Source: Strix aluco
Lineage: Eukaryota > Chordata > Aves > Strigiformes > Strigidae
Assembly (NCBI RefSeq): GCF_031877795.1
Contig: NC_133931.1
Span: 74,003,429-74,067,428, forward strand
DNA length: 64,000 nucleotides
Direction: 5' to 3'
In this document: positions 9,280 through 22,195 of the stretch, one piece after another
Numbering within the stretch: position 1 is the stretch's first letter
How the letters are laid out: each line of letters begins with the position of its first letter
Position numbers and translations under genes: made by a program
The notes under the pieces: generated by a model
Told to the model about the DNA's origin: nothing
Seen by the model: only the letters and a program-made list of their open reading frames with translations
The model's database searches: none

Positions 9280-11337
9280 TTTATGAACTGGTCTTAAAAA
9301 TTCTATAGCAAGGAGACAGGTTATTCGCTATTCGTCTCTACAGTCTGTAAAATAGTCACAGCTGGAATCCTGTCACAGGGTCTAAACCATATGAAATTCT
9401 GTGTAACTTTTCCATTTGTTGTATGCTTAATACAAGATGACAGTAATTTTTGCTGATATCTTCCTGTTAAAACTTGTAGCCATAGACCATTGTTTTCTAA
9501 TGACAAAAGTAATTAGGCACTAAGACATGTTAATGGTTATGTTATCAGGTAATGATGTCTTCATTAATGCATGGCTCTCATCTCTGAAATAACTTTGTCA
9601 GTAACTGCTGGTGGAAGGAATGTTTAGGGAGGAGGAAATGCTTTGATATATCAACTGTCCAAATTAATTAACTGCATAAAACTCAATCCTGTCTACTTGA
9701 TGATGAGGCTACATCACAGATCTTTAAAGGTCAGGTTTCAATTCCCATGAATTTACACCAGAAACTCTGTCATACCTGTTTCAGTTTTGTATGTGCATGC
9801 ATTTGTTGAATTCAAATGCCATATAGATGATCAGCGAGGGTTTATTTGAATATCTCTGGATTATGGAGACTAACGTGCTAGAAGAAATCTTTGATTGGGT
9901 TCTGAATTGAATTTTGTGTCAGCATCTTGTTTCTGCAGTGGACTGAATCAGACTGTTATATCCTGGGCCCCAGAGACAAGGAGAAGGAATGAAATCTGGT
10001 GATGGATTCCAAATGGTTTGTAACAACAACTTTTTTTAAATAAAAAGTAATTTTCCAGCATTATCATGGAGACTGCAATAAGAACTTTGAGGGATTCAGA
10101 GAAATGACTAATGTTGTCAATGTACCAGTGGCTTTTAGAAAGATGATATTGTTTATGACCTTTATAAATATATGCATGTGTGAGAATGTAGGTGTGTGTT
10201 TCTCCTAAGGAGAACAAATATTTTGCTGAAGCTACTATGGCTAGGAAAGCAACAGTATCCTGTAAATCATAATACAAATAAGCTTGTAAATCATATACTA
10301 TTAATTCTATAGTTGACAGAGGGAAACAAAACAGGGAAATCCTCGTGTAACTAGTTTTGCTGTTCTTTGTTTAGATCAATATTTTGTTTTAGAGCCCTTA
10401 GATAATTTTGTTCCTTTTCCTATTTAACTTTCAGCTCTTGGCCATTTTCCTGCAAACTCCAATTGTACTTTAAACACTAAAAGAGGAGGGAATTTTTGTT
10501 TGCAGTTGCCTACATAGGTATTTACTAAGCTGGAGCTATATGACAGAATTTGCATATCTTTTCTCTGGCTGTAAGAACTTGTTTTCTAAATAAAATAGTC
10601 ACAGCTTGCTATTTATAAATAACTACATTTCTGTTTCTGATGTTTAAACTGAATAGGTTTCCATTGTAAATACATTTTTGATTGCAATGTGAAAAATATG
10701 TACTGTGTCCTAATAAATTTCTACTTTTTGAACATTTCATTGAAGGATGAAGCCAAAGGAATGGCTTAAGGTGAAAGCAACAGTTTTGGTTTTTTTTCCA
10801 GGAAGTTGTGGGGTTTTGTCAATCTGTAGCCTCCCTGCTTTAAGTAAGGAAATTTAGATATTGAAGTATTGTTTCTTTTCACCCTCTATGTCTAAATGCT
10901 TTCCCCCCAAGCTCTGATGAAAACCCAACCTGAAAGCCTAGCATCCAAGGCCAAAAAGTAGAAGCAGCTTGCCAGGAAACAGACGTAGGTGTGAAGCTTT
11001 GTTGTGTATTTTTTTTTACACTAGTAACATCTGTCTTGGCTAGTTTCCTTGTAGTTATATGGAAAATGACTGATTTGTCACTGGTTTTGTTCATGGAAGT
11101 AGATGTTACCACTTCTGTGAATTCTAGACTGCTGTTTTTCTTTCATATTGCTAGTTGAAGTGTACATAACTTTAAAAACTACTATTATCTATAATGTAAA
11201 TCTACTGCTGCTTTTAAAAGATTGGGGTGTTCTAAGACTATCCACCTGTGGATACCTCTAAAAATGTTTATGGATTTGTAAGGAATTATCACTAACTCTT
11301 GAGAATGTGTTAATTCCCTGTTCAGAAATGTTGATTT
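9280..11337. other. No recognisable gene
   Basis: This is AT-rich unique-looking sequence. Minus-strand ORFs at 9948-10277 (109 codons) and 10879-11112 (77 codons) have no splice signals, domains or composition change that I could recognise. Confidence 0.45.
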
Positions 11338-12295
11338 ATAGAATCATAGAATGATTTGGGTTGGAAGGGACCCTAAAGATCATCTAGTTCCAACCCACCT
11401 GCCATGGACAAGGACACCTTCCACTAGATCAGGTTGCTCAAAGCCCCGTCCAACCTGGCCTTGAACACTTCCAGGGAGGGGGCATCCACAACCTCTCTGG
11501 GCAACCTGTTCCAGTGTCTCACCACCCTCACAGGAAAGAATTTCTTCCTTATATCTAACCTAAACTCTGTCAGTTTAAAGCTCTTACCCCTTGTCCTATC
11601 ACTGGAGGCCCTTGCAAAAAGTCCCTCTCTGGCTTTCTTGTAAGCCTCCCTTAGGTACTGAAAGACTGCTGTAAGGTCTCCCCGGAGCCTTCTTTTCTCC
11701 AGGTTGAACAACCTCAACTGTCTCAGCCTATCCTCATAAGGGAGGTGCTCCAGCCATCTGATCATTTTCGTGGCCCTCCTCTGGACCTGCTCAAGCAGGT
11801 CCATGTCATTCTTATACTGGGGTCTCCAGAGCTGAATGCAGTACTCCAGGTGGGGTCTCACAAGAGCAGAGTAGGGGGGGAGAGTCACTTCCCTTGACCT
11901 GCTGGTCACAGTTCTTTTGTTGCAGCCCAGGATACGGTTGGCTTTCTGGGGTGTGAGCCCACATTGCTGGTCATGTTGAGCTTCTCATCTACCAACACCC
12001 CCAAGTCCTTCTCTGCAGGGCTGCTCTCAATCCAGTCATTGCCCAGCCTGTATTTGTGCTTGGGATTGCCCCAACGCATGCACAGGACCTTGCACTTGGC
12101 CTTGCTGAACTCCATGAGGTTTGAACGGGCCCACCTCTCAAGCCTGTCAAGGTCCCTTTGAATCCCTTCCCTCCAGCGTGTTGATTGCACCACACAGCTT
12201 GGTGTCGCTGGCAGACTTGCTGAGAGTGCATGCAATCCCACCGTCCAGGTCGTTGACAAAGATGTTAAACAACACTGGTCCCAATGCTGGTTCTG
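11338..12295 (-). mobile_element. CR1 LINE fragment, 5'-truncated, antisense
   Basis: The left edge is the reverse complement of the CR1 3' tail (short repeats of ATTCTATG) preceded by the typical end GGTCCCTTCCAACCC. Reading leftward on the minus strand, the element begins inside the reverse-transcriptase region and runs through the C-terminal part of ORF2 to the tail. The coding part is broken. The region at 12259-11906 and the 161-codon segment at 11909-11424 are in different frames, and the upstream part also has a frameshift near 12160. The catalytic FADD-type motif is degraded (ASD). This is a dead copy about 960 bp long; full-length CR1 is about 4.5 kb. No target duplication is expected for CR1. 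Confidence 0.95.
11424..11909 (-). pseudogene. CR1 ORF2 C-terminal fragment
   Basis: This is a 161-codon open stretch matching the end of CR1 ORF2. Recognisable motifs in order are [12 protein letters not shown] (about residues 18-29), LLEQVQRRATKMIR (about 38-51), [10 protein letters not shown] (about 70-79), SDRTRGKSF (about 103-111) and HWNRLPREVV (about 131-141). These belong to the thumb/connection region after the polymerase core. The rest of ORF2, including the endonuclease and the catalytic palm, is absent or frameshifted, so the protein has no activity by itself. Confidence 0.9.
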
Positions 12296-15200
12296 AAAAT
12301 GACGAACAGTGTTTTAGTACTGATGATTATTGATTTTGCCATCTGGCTGTAGTAGAACACTCAATTTTCTGAAAAGTGGGGCAAGCTTCTATTGTTTCTC
12401 TTCCATAGCAACATCACCATTTCAATACTTCTCTAATTAAATAAAAAGTATGCCCTCTCAGTTATCCTGTATCTGATGTTGATAAATTAATTGAATGCAT
12501 TGTTTTCTTTCCTGTAGCTTGTACAGGTGGTACTTCCATGGGTAGCCTCTGGGGTCATTTCAGTTCTTCATATGTTGGAGTGTCCCTTGTACTTGACCAG
12601 GTAAACACATGGGAAATGGAGATTTTTGATAGCTTAAATCCTGGGAAGGTAATGAAGGCTGATGGCTACAGCAATGTTATAGTGGATTGGGAGACTTTTT
12701 TTTCCCCGATTTGTTAACTTACCTTTCTCTGAAAAATAATAATGGTACCTAAGCCACTGTGGAGGTAGTGTGACCTGCTGAGGCATTCCATTTTAAGACA
12801 AAATCAAAGTCATTTACACTGGAACTTAGAAACTCCACTTTTACAACTCTCTTTGTGGTTAGTAAGTAGCATGAGGATAAGAATAACTAAAAGTATATTG
12901 TGAAAGTGATTAAGACAGGATATAAGTCATGTCTGTTACTGTGCTGTGGAGGGAGTGAGAGTAGCTGTAAAGATGAGAGTAAAGGAGAAACCCAGTCTGG
13001 AAGAGGAATTATCCCAGGTTCGTACTTCAGTAATTGTTGTAAAGCACTATTCACACTTTGTGGACTTTCTTAAAAAATACGGTTCTATTGGGCAAATGTT
13101 TTATATGAAAATAGCTTGTTTCTGGTTTGTTCACTCTCATAAAGTTAGAATTGTGTAGTCCCTTGAAATAACCGAAGCTGGGGACTGGGTTTAATATCAT
13201 GTGAAACTCACTGAATAAGATGTTTGCACATAGTCTGCTGAGAATTCTTTCACCAGTTTCATGATGCTCTAACCTTATAAAAGAGATTTCTTTATGGCTT
13301 GTTGACTAATTCACAGTTGAGAGAGACTCCTTAAAATACAGTTTCCAGGATCATTAGATCATTTATGGACCATACTTTTGTTCATTGGAATCAGTGGGAA
13401 AAATTATGCTGTTCTGTGCAACATTATCAATCCGTTGGAAAAGGTTTTTGTAATGTAAAATGGCTGTGGTTTAAAATAACAGAGACAATCTGCATTATGT
13501 ATTCAGCACAAAAATTGTTCTCCCTATCCTGGAAAATGATAATTATTAATGAAAATAGAAGAGTAAATGAGAGAAAAGATTTTTGGGAAAATTGGGAGAA
13601 TAACTCAATAACTTTAAAAGTATAATTACATTGAATGATTTACCATCAGTTCCTGATCTCCATAGTGATTTTTTTACACCTTTGTTTTGCATATATGGTG
13701 TTTGACTGGCAAACAAAGAACAGTTCTGTCATTTTTGTCCTTTGAAAGGTTTTACTTTTAGAGAGAAACAAAGCACTCTGTACAATGCTGTCATGTGTGT
13801 GTTATGTGTTTTTTTAAAAAAATCTTCCATATGGCAAAGATCAACTAAGTGTTTCATGAAAGGCTCTCTTTCCTTTAGAAAGCTTGTCACTTATATTTTT
13901 CTTAATCATTCACAGGCTTTTGAGCTCTGCCTTACTGCACCTGTTGCACATGGGTTTAAACATTTGCAGTTCCCTGAAGACAGCCAAATTTATTTTGCCA
14001 AAGTATTATTAGCCAAAATTATTATTAGTGGTATGTACATCTTTTTACTCTTTGTGGCTACGGAAGCCTACAATGGCCCAATTTCTTGTGAAATTTTGCT
14101 GTAAATTCTTCATGTGATGTTTTTGACTAATCTTGTTTGGTTTTAGTTAGAAGAGAAACCAGGAAGAGTGAAGTCCTGCTCCTATTTCAGCCAATGTTTT
14201 TCTGGTATTTAGAGAATTTGTCCCAGAGTTTAGTTTCATAAAGTCTAAGATCTATTTATTTTGTGTTTTGCCCTTTCAATTGTGTAGTTGGTGATTAGAG
14301 CAAATGTGGTGGTGTTTGTGGTCTGTGATTAGATGATCTAAACTTTCTGAATGGAAGGAATGCCAGAGAACAACCATTAAAATTGTAACTGAAGAAAATA
14401 CAGGGTATTGTTTTTTTTCAAGTCAACTCTAAATTTTTAAATAAACTATGAATTTTTTCTCACTTTTTGAAGAAGCAGCAACATATCTAGCAATGCCTTC
14501 AGAGGGATCCAGGCCAAATAGATCCAGGATGTTAAGCAGGCTTCACACTTCATTCTCTGTGGTCAGTTCACACAAAATAACTACAGGATGCATGAGCATC
14601 TTCTCACACTTGATTGTTGAGATAAAGACAGTGTTTCGTCATCCTAAATTTCTTCTGTTCTAAGGCCCTGGTGGAGGTTTGTGTATCACTTCCCTCATAA
14701 ACACCTTTCTGAATAACTTTGGCTAAATCTGCAGGTCTTCATTAAGCTACTATCGTTCATTTCTAAAAGCACAAATCTGGCTGAGCAAGAACAGATAGTA
14801 TACTGTTTTGTATATACAGGGTATTGAGGAAGTACCACTTGTCATAAAAGCTTGTCAATAAGCTTTGTAGAATTAAAAAGGTTTGCACAGATGTTGCGAA
14901 CAAGGGAACAGAAAAGGATAGGAGTGTAGTGAGCCTAAATTGTTACATGGAAATTACTAATTTCTAAAGCAGGAAACTAGTCCACTAGACTGATGGATGC
15001 TCAATGTACCCAGGTCCAACCAGTAGTAAGGCTGAGAATGTATTGCACACACATAAACATATGTATACAGTATGTACATGCATGTAATGTTCTTCCCCTG
15101 TATCTCATAATGTGTCCTGTACCCCTAGGCAGTGACCACCTCAGTTCAAAAGGCAATCCAGAGAGTTGCCTCCCCTTGATTCGTTTTGGGTTTCACATTT

Positions 15201-16754
15201 GGATGCTGGGGCTGGTGACTCTCCTGGGACAGCCCTGGGGCAGGGTGAACACCCTGAACAGGGTGTCCATTTAATTTGGATTCCTTACCGCACTTGTTCC
15301 TCTGTGTATAACTGGACTTGTGGAGATGGACCATTAATAAGCTGATGGCTCCTGTGACAGGCCTGGGAAGAGCTGGGGCAGGGTATTATCTAGGCTCCCT
15401 CACCTGCCATTGACTCTCTGTGCTCCTCTGTGCGTGTATAGATGAGCTTTTTATCACATAACATAACACTAAGGTGTTCAGGAAATATTTTTTTGCCACT
15501 GATCACCAATACTAGTCTAGAACATACTTGACATAAGACTATCAATGACGAATAAGCTATGCAGTCTGCTACTAAATTATTTTCTGCCGTGTTTTGCTGT
15601 GCAAGCAAAAATACTGTGGTATTCTGCTATCAGTATCATGTTGATATGAGCTATTTAGCTATTGTGAAGCTAAAAGTTGGAGACTGGTATGGGCAGTTCA
15701 CACATTGTAATAACTGATGGCATTTTGTTAGCTAACAGAATAAACAAAGCTGACCTTCAGCTCCTCTACTGAAAAGCTTACTTTTCCATAATGGACATAG
15801 TTCCCAGGCTTTTGATAACTAGAAATAATTACGTTGATCTATAGGGAGCTGCAGCACACCTATTATGTGTATAAGGACCCTTGAAACCTGATTTTGCAAA
15901 CTGAGCTCTTGCTGGTTCTTGACTGATGGTTTAAATATGTGTTATAAACTTGTTTCTTTTCTTGGCCTGTGATAAGCTTGAGTGTACTAACTTTAAAGTT
16001 TTAATTCTGTAGAGACCTTGGTATCATTCTCCATCAAGGCAGTGTATGTAGCTAGTAGGCCTGTGAGTGAGAGCTGCCTAGTCTCTTTGGCCAGCTTGTG
16101 TTTATTATCTAATGTTGACCTACTCCATTCACATTTTGATGCCTGTGTTTCTTTTGTCTGTCTTGGCCTGACAGCTTTCTTTAGCTTGAAAGGCTTTTGG
16201 GTGCTGAGGCTGTTATGCATTTGTATAGTAAGATCTCTCCCCAAAAGCTGTGAGTATCTACTTAGATTGTAAATGACTAGTTTAATGTAAACAGTAAAAA
16301 TAATATAAACTAGACAAGTACCTTTTTACAAATACCTTTGTCTTTGAATATGTTTTATGTACATGATCGTTGCATTTTTGTGGTCTTAGTCTGTTTGTTG
16401 CCTGTATTGTTATATGTGCCTTTTTTCTCTACATAAGGAAAGAAACAGAGAGGAGAGGTTCTGTCAATGCACCTTTATCTTTGCAATGGGATAACCAGGC
16501 TGCACCTCTTAGACAAACTCACAATAGTAACATCGTTTCAATTTCTCCCCCCTTTAAGCCAGGCAGTGCTAGTAACAATTGTCCTGTAGAAAAGCAGTAT
16601 AAATCTCAGGCATGCTTAATGGTTTAAAGATGACCTGAAACTCTCCATGTAAACATTTCTGGTTAACTGAAATAGAAAACAAGAGGGATGATAATCCAAG
16701 TGGTTGTGCATGTTCTGTGCATGCGTAGACACACAATCTGTTCTTCGGTCAGCC
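12296..16754. other. Gene-poor sequence with one exon-like segment
   Basis: No complete gene or interspersed repeat was recognised here. The only segment that stands out is 12518-12600, listed separately. Chance ORFs occur on both strands. A slightly GC-richer stretch at 15120-15420 matches nothing that I recognise. Confidence 0.4.
12518..12600 (+). CDS. Candidate internal exon (83 bp), unidentified
   Basis: A strong acceptor (pyrimidine run ending CCTGTAG at 12517) and a donor CAG|GTAAAC at 12601 bracket 83 bases. Two of the three frames are open. The better-looking one reads LVQVVLPWVASGVISV... and ends in phase 2; the other begins after two bases and ends in frame. I do not recognise the peptide. 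Open length this short is common by chance, so the claim rests mainly on the splice signals. It could be a host exon, a decayed exon or coincidence. Confidence 0.2.
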
Positions 16755-16862
16755 CAGTGCGCTCTCCTTCTAAATTAAGGCACATGAATGAAAAGAGAGA
16801 GATGCTAACAGTGCGCTCTCCTTCTAAATTAAGGCACATGAATGAAAAGAGAGAGATGCTAA
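16755..16862 (+). repeat. Exact 54-bp tandem duplication
   Basis: The 54-base unit starting CAGTGCGCTCTCC and ending GATGCTAA is present twice without a mismatch (16755-16808 and 16809-16862). It is followed by CAGAAAA, so the duplication is clean. Perfect identity suggests a recent event. It produces repeated peptides in overlapping chance ORFs on both strands. Confidence 0.97.
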
Positions 16863-16953
16863 CAGAAAAACAAAACCTTTCCTTAAAAACCTGCTTGCAG
16901 GCACCATGACACTGCACAGATCATGTGCTTCTCTTCCTGAGTGCCTAACGTAC
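16863..16953. other. Spacer between tandem repeat and candidate exon
   Basis: This short unannotated stretch continues the reading frame of the candidate exon at 16954-17073 on the minus strand. The exon could therefore end further left than assigned. Confidence 0.4.
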
Positions 16954-17073
16954 TTGCCACTGCTACCGCTGGAGTGGCTGTGTGTATCGCTGGGCCAGGG
17001 TGGATATCACTGCTAGTCCTTACGGCTGAGCCAGCTTCTCTGCCAGGAGATGGCAGGGATTCATACTCAATTC
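16954..17073 (-). CDS. Candidate internal exon (120 bp), unidentified gene
   Basis: On the minus strand an acceptor ATCACAG|GA opens 120 bases that end at CAA|GTACGT. The reading frame is IEYESLPSPGREAGSAV... and continues SSDIHPGPAI...; it is rich in Ser, Pro and Ala without hydrophobic segments, as in a disordered linker. The segment is GC-richer than its surroundings and keeps several CpGs, as conserved exons do. It enters and leaves in phase 1, so it can be skipped without a frameshift. Its entry phase fits the exit phase of the minus-strand candidate at 33472-33707. An alternative donor GCC|GTAAGG lies inside it. I do not recognise the gene. Confidence 0.33.
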
Positions 17074-20000
17074 CTGTGATCAAGATGGATTAGTGTCTGA
17101 GTGAACCTCCAAGGCAAGTTGATAATGTACAGAAAAAGCAAGTTAGTAGCATTAATCAGACTTAACAGGCATGAAATCAAGAGGAGAAACATGACAATCT
17201 TGAGATGAGAAACTGTTGTAGCAGCAGATAAATACTTGCAGCTAATCCTCTAATGGACAACATGACAGGAAGACTACATGATGGCTTTCTCTGTGTACAA
17301 CCTCTGTGCTTATCAAGTTACATGTCTTATGCTTCACAGTTGTACCACATGTAACACTCCAGTGCCTTTGTTAGTCCACCATGTAGGGAGTCACTGGAGA
17401 GTTATCTTTATTTGCAGCCTGACGTTTAAATATTTTTAGATGTTTTTTCAAGCTTTTTCCTGGTTTCCGAATGCTCAAAACTGTTGATTTTAGTATGTAT
17501 GTGCAACTATATAGCTGCATTTACTGGTTCTGCTGACATTTTAGAAAACAATATCTGGTTTTTTTTTTCTTACTGCTTTATACTAAAAGAGATTATTAAC
17601 GCTTCATTAATCAACAGTTCAAAGTGTGATTGCTCCTGAATAGCTCTCAAAATCTGGCTTTTTACTACTTAGTTTCATTAGTGTTTAATTAACAGAGGAG
17701 ATGAAAACTAAAATGTTCAGCCCACTCAAGGATGAGATACTGCTTTTCAGAAGAGGGGTTCAGAACATGGTTTGTGTCTTGCAAGTGAGTTGCAAAAATG
17801 TTGTAAATTTAGACCAACATTTTCTGTATAGACTAGAAATACCACTGCTTTGTGACAAGAGGAAGAGTGGTAAATTTGGGCCGTCACTTTAATTTGGAAT
17901 CTATAACTTTGGATGCAGAAACAATAATAAATGCCTGAGAAAACCATCAGTAGATTTGGAAGCAAGGATTGCCCAGTTAAAATCTTCCCTCCGTGCTCAG
18001 TCTTCTCAGCTAATATTTTACTGCTTTGACTCTCTACTTAGTCTGGCATTGTCTACCTAACATAATGCTATGAAAAAGATGAAAATGCTTGTGGTGCAAA
18101 AGAAGCTTGGGAGAGATGCAGTTTCCTGAGCATCTTGCTTTGTTGGTGCTATTTGTCAGCAAGTAGCTCAAGAGAGCCAGGCTTTGTGCGACAAATGTGC
18201 TAGCCTTAAATAACTGACACCATATTACAGTTCCCTTATTTGTTTTCTCTTTAATCAACATGTCAGAGTTTGATACCTCGTCTGATTTCCTATAATAGAA
18301 TTAAAGGAATTTAGGGAAAAACCAAGGACTTAAGATAAATGTCCTATGGGGGAATCGGCTGTCATGCTCTTAATGATTTAAAAGGATCAGAATTTGATTT
18401 CCTACTTAAGGATGGTTGATTATTTTAGTACCTGATCCAAATTTAGTCAGTAACACTGAAACTGTAAGTTGTTGTTGTGCTTATGCAACTAAGTGACTGG
18501 GCATCATAGGCTTAGATGCTTGAAAAAATATATGGTCTTAATGTTCCATGGAAACAACAACTGTTATGGACTGAGGTGAAATGGAACTCACAACAATAAT
18601 GAAAGAACTGCCAGTGATGGATCTAGGGTATAGACTCAGAACTATATTCACCCATATTTAAAATTTGAGAAGGAAGATCTTTATAAAGAATGTGTGAACA
18701 AGGCGGACATGTGAACTGCTAGAAACAGGTCCTATTTTAGATCTGAGAAGGAAATAGGAGGACAGCTCAGTAAATCACTTTGAATTTTAGATCCTTGAAT
18801 TACCCAAAGAATGAAATCATATTTGAGATCAGCACCTGGCATCTAGCTTGCTTAATGTATTGTATGCTTAATAGCCTCTGAAAGATGAGATCTACCTACA
18901 ATGTATAGTTTAAAACTACCAGAACACAACTAAGATATTTGAGACACTGTTGCTGGAGTTTGTGCATAAGTTGTAAGGTGTCAACCTGTTGTGGAGATAA
19001 TGAGTTGAATATCAGTTTCCTGATTGTTCTTCAGCAAAAAAGAACTTTGAGTTACCCCTGATGCAACACGTGTATGTTTTTCTCCTAATCCTTTTCTTCA
19101 TACAGCATCACCATAATGACTGAAGTCCCTGTAAATTATTAAATATAGTGAAATTGAGGTAAAATTTATACCAAACCAATTACACACTAGTTAGTCACAC
19201 AGTTTATTTTCCCATAAATAGAGTTTTGGTTATCCTGGTTGATTACGTCATTGATATAACACAGTCTTTTTAACATGAATAATGTCTTTAAGTATTAGGG
19301 AACAGAATATTTATTTCACTGTTTTTGTGGTTGCTTGACATTATGTAACTGTTTAGTTTAATGAAGAAAAAATTACTGTATCTAAAAATGCTACCAGACA
19401 TTAGAATATGCATGTGTGTGTCGGATGCATGCAGAGGTCTCTTCCAGCCTCAACCCTTCTGTGATTTTGTGAAAATTCATGAAGAATCCATTAGCTGTTT
19501 ATTCTTGAGAGACTTGCTGCCTCTCTACAAATTCCCCAATCAATATCCCATATGAATGGTGCTATGGATCAGATACTCTTTTTGACCTTTCCGTGTGATT
19601 TTTCTTTTCTGAAATTTTTGATTTAAAGCTGCATAGCTGTTGGAAATGATTGACATGTATAAAGCAACCATATGTCGTGGTTACAGAAGAAACAAGTGTT
19701 TTTAAATTCACTGGAGGTCAGATGATATAACACACTTAGGCTAGCCCTTTCTCACTTTAAATGACTTGAACATATTTTTCTGTACTTAATTGATACTGGG
19801 AGGTTTTATGGGAAATTTAATCAGTCAGGCTTTGCCTGTTTTCAAAAACAACCCTGTGGAACAATATTTATGTGATATTAAACCACTACGAGTTACCAGA
19901 AAGGCTAATTAAAGCAAAATTATTTGCCAGTTTAAAGCTATATTACATTTTTATATTTCATTCATGTCTGAGTAGTTAAATATATGTATAGAGGAACATC

Positions 20001-21675
20001 AAAACAACAACCTATGCATATGTGTATATATTCTTTATATTTGTGCAGTGTATCATGAACCACAATTTGTTGTGTGGATTTTTTGTAAATAAGGAATGAA
20101 GTAAGTGCACCAAACAGGATCACAGGTAATTAAACAGGTACTGGTTGGCTTGTTTATCCACAGTGCCAGAAATAGTTCTGTATCAGCTGATAAAGGATGG
20201 AATATGGTTTGTTATGTGTGTTTGTTTCAACTGAACACTTTAAAATACAAAATTAATTTTAACATAGCTCAGTAGTATTTACGGTCTTATTACAGAATGG
20301 AAGTACATGCTTTGCAAAAGATGACGAGGGCCTAACATAATTTATGGCATTTAATTTATGACTTCAAGTCCTCAGGACTTTTTGGGTTATTTTATGGGAA
20401 GGGATGTTTTTATTGACCTAGAGATGGAGCAACAGGAAGACCAATCTCTGCTCTGTGGACAAGAGTAGAAATGGTGATGGATGGTCTGGCAAGATGCATT
20501 TGGCTTTCTGGGGTAAATATACCTATAACTGCCAAATAATTCCTTTCCTCATTCTGTAGATGTGTCATTCAGTAAACCATATATTCCTGTCAAGCATTTT
20601 CATTTTGCAGCAGACTAAAAGCATGGTGTTTGATGAAGAAAAGTGAGCTTATTCTTAAACATCTTTCCCATCATCAATAACAGAGTTGTAAAAATAATAT
20701 AAGTAAAAAGCTGTCTGTAATTTTTATGTGTGGTGTTGTTTGTTTTTTTGTTTTTTTTTTTTTTAAAAAAAACCACAAAAAAATGTTGTTACAGGAGATT
20801 GCTCAGGTGAAGGTTGGTATGTGTGTGCCTATAAATCCAAAAAACTCCTGAACTCTTCACTGCCCAGAGGAATGCAGTTTTTGATGGAAAACCTGGTAAG
20901 TTTTATATTAAGGATGCAAAGATGGTGAAGTAAAAAAGAAGTCATGGTGACCTACCTGGCAATTATGGGATTTGTCTCTTTTTTCAGAACACATGCTGAT
21001 ATCCTGTTTTGATCCCTTTTCTTGGAAGCATTATAAGTAAGCACTGCATGTAGTAGTCCTTCTTTTATTGAAGTAAAGTCTGTATGAATAATGTATGCTA
21101 ACTTGAAAACAGTATTGATATCACTCTAATGTTATGTATGTTTTTGATGTTTTAAGAATGACACAGCAAATATTTTTCAAATATTCACATTTAAAGTGAG
21201 GAAGTATACTGCAGAAACTATGGAAAATATTTTATTAATCACAGAGCCTCAGATAGGTAGTCTTGAACAGGTTTCTTTATCTAGCTGGAGTCTTTTCAGT
21301 GACAGTGTTTCATGTCATGACTTCAAGAGAGAAGTCCTTTCATGAAACTCGTTAAATTCAACCTGGCTTTAAGCAGGAGAAACTCCAAAGATTAGAGTTG
21401 GTGTTATGCTCCACTTACTCCAGGGATTGACGTCTATTTGCTGACTTTGCCACAGCAGTAGTTTGAGACATTTACAGTAGACAGCCGTGCAGATCAGGAT
21501 CATGTCTGCTAAAATAAACATTTGCATTTTTACCCTAAATCTGTGCCAAGGTGTTATGGAAAAATGTACACCAAAAAATGCTGACTTACAAATTATTAGT
21601 GTCTGTTAAACTGAAATATCCATGAAGTTTTACAGGTTTAATCTCTGGAAAAAATACATTCTCTCTATTTGAAAA
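17074..21675. other. No recognisable gene; one short CR1-tail remnant
   Basis: This is AT-rich sequence. A possible CR1 3' tail of about 40 bases lies at 19433-19472 (GGTCTCTTCCAGCCTCAACC then TCTGTGATTTTGTG). A T/A homopolymer run lies at 20731-20770. Nothing else was recognised. Confidence 0.45.
19433..19472 (+). mobile_element. CR1 3'-end remnant
   Basis: GGTCTCTTCCAGCCTCAACC followed by TTCTGTGATTTTGTG matches the last 40 bases of many avian CR1 copies. Only the tail remains, which is typical of extreme 5' truncation. Confidence 0.6.
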
Positions 21676-22195
21676 TGTGGTGGATTGACCCTGGCCAGTA
21701 GCTAAGCCCTTACCCAGTCACTTGCTCACTCCCCCACAGCAGGATGGGCAAAAGCAAGAAAAACTTGTGGGTCAGGATAAAGACAGTTTAATAAATGAAG
21801 GAAAAAACCAACAAACCAAGTGATGCACAGGCAGTCATTCACCACCTCCTGCCAGCCAACCAACGAATGTCCAACCATTCTCTGAGCAATAGCTTCCTTG
21901 GAAAAAACTAGCCCCTCTAGTTTTATAGCTGAGCATGACATTATATGGTATGGGACATCTCTTTGGTCAATTTGAGTCAGTTATCCTGGCTGTGTCCCCT
22001 CACAAGCTCTTGCTCAACCCCTGCCTAGGTGGCAGAGTGGGGGACTGAGGTGGCCTTGGTGCTGTACAAGCACTGTTAAGCAGCAGCTAAATCACTGGTG
22101 TGTTATCAATATTTTTTTGATCACAAATGTAAAACACAGCTCCATATGGGCTGCTATTCAAGGAAGTTAACTGCATCCTAGCCAGACCAAATATT
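21676..22195 (-). mobile_element. ERV LTR (ERVL-like), antisense, diverged
   Basis: This is about 520 bp. On the minus strand it ends GGTCAATCCACCACA at 21676, the common end of avian ERVL-type LTRs. At the other side it reaches the TCTGGCTAGGATGCAGTTAAC region near the LTR start. A TATA box (TATAAAA at 21927-21921) and an ATTAAA polyadenylation signal (about 21792-21787) are in order. GAAAA at 21671-21675 and 22196-22200 is a plausible 5-bp duplication, although the first two LTR bases are no longer TG. There is no internal sequence, so it is a solo LTR. Confidence 0.8.
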
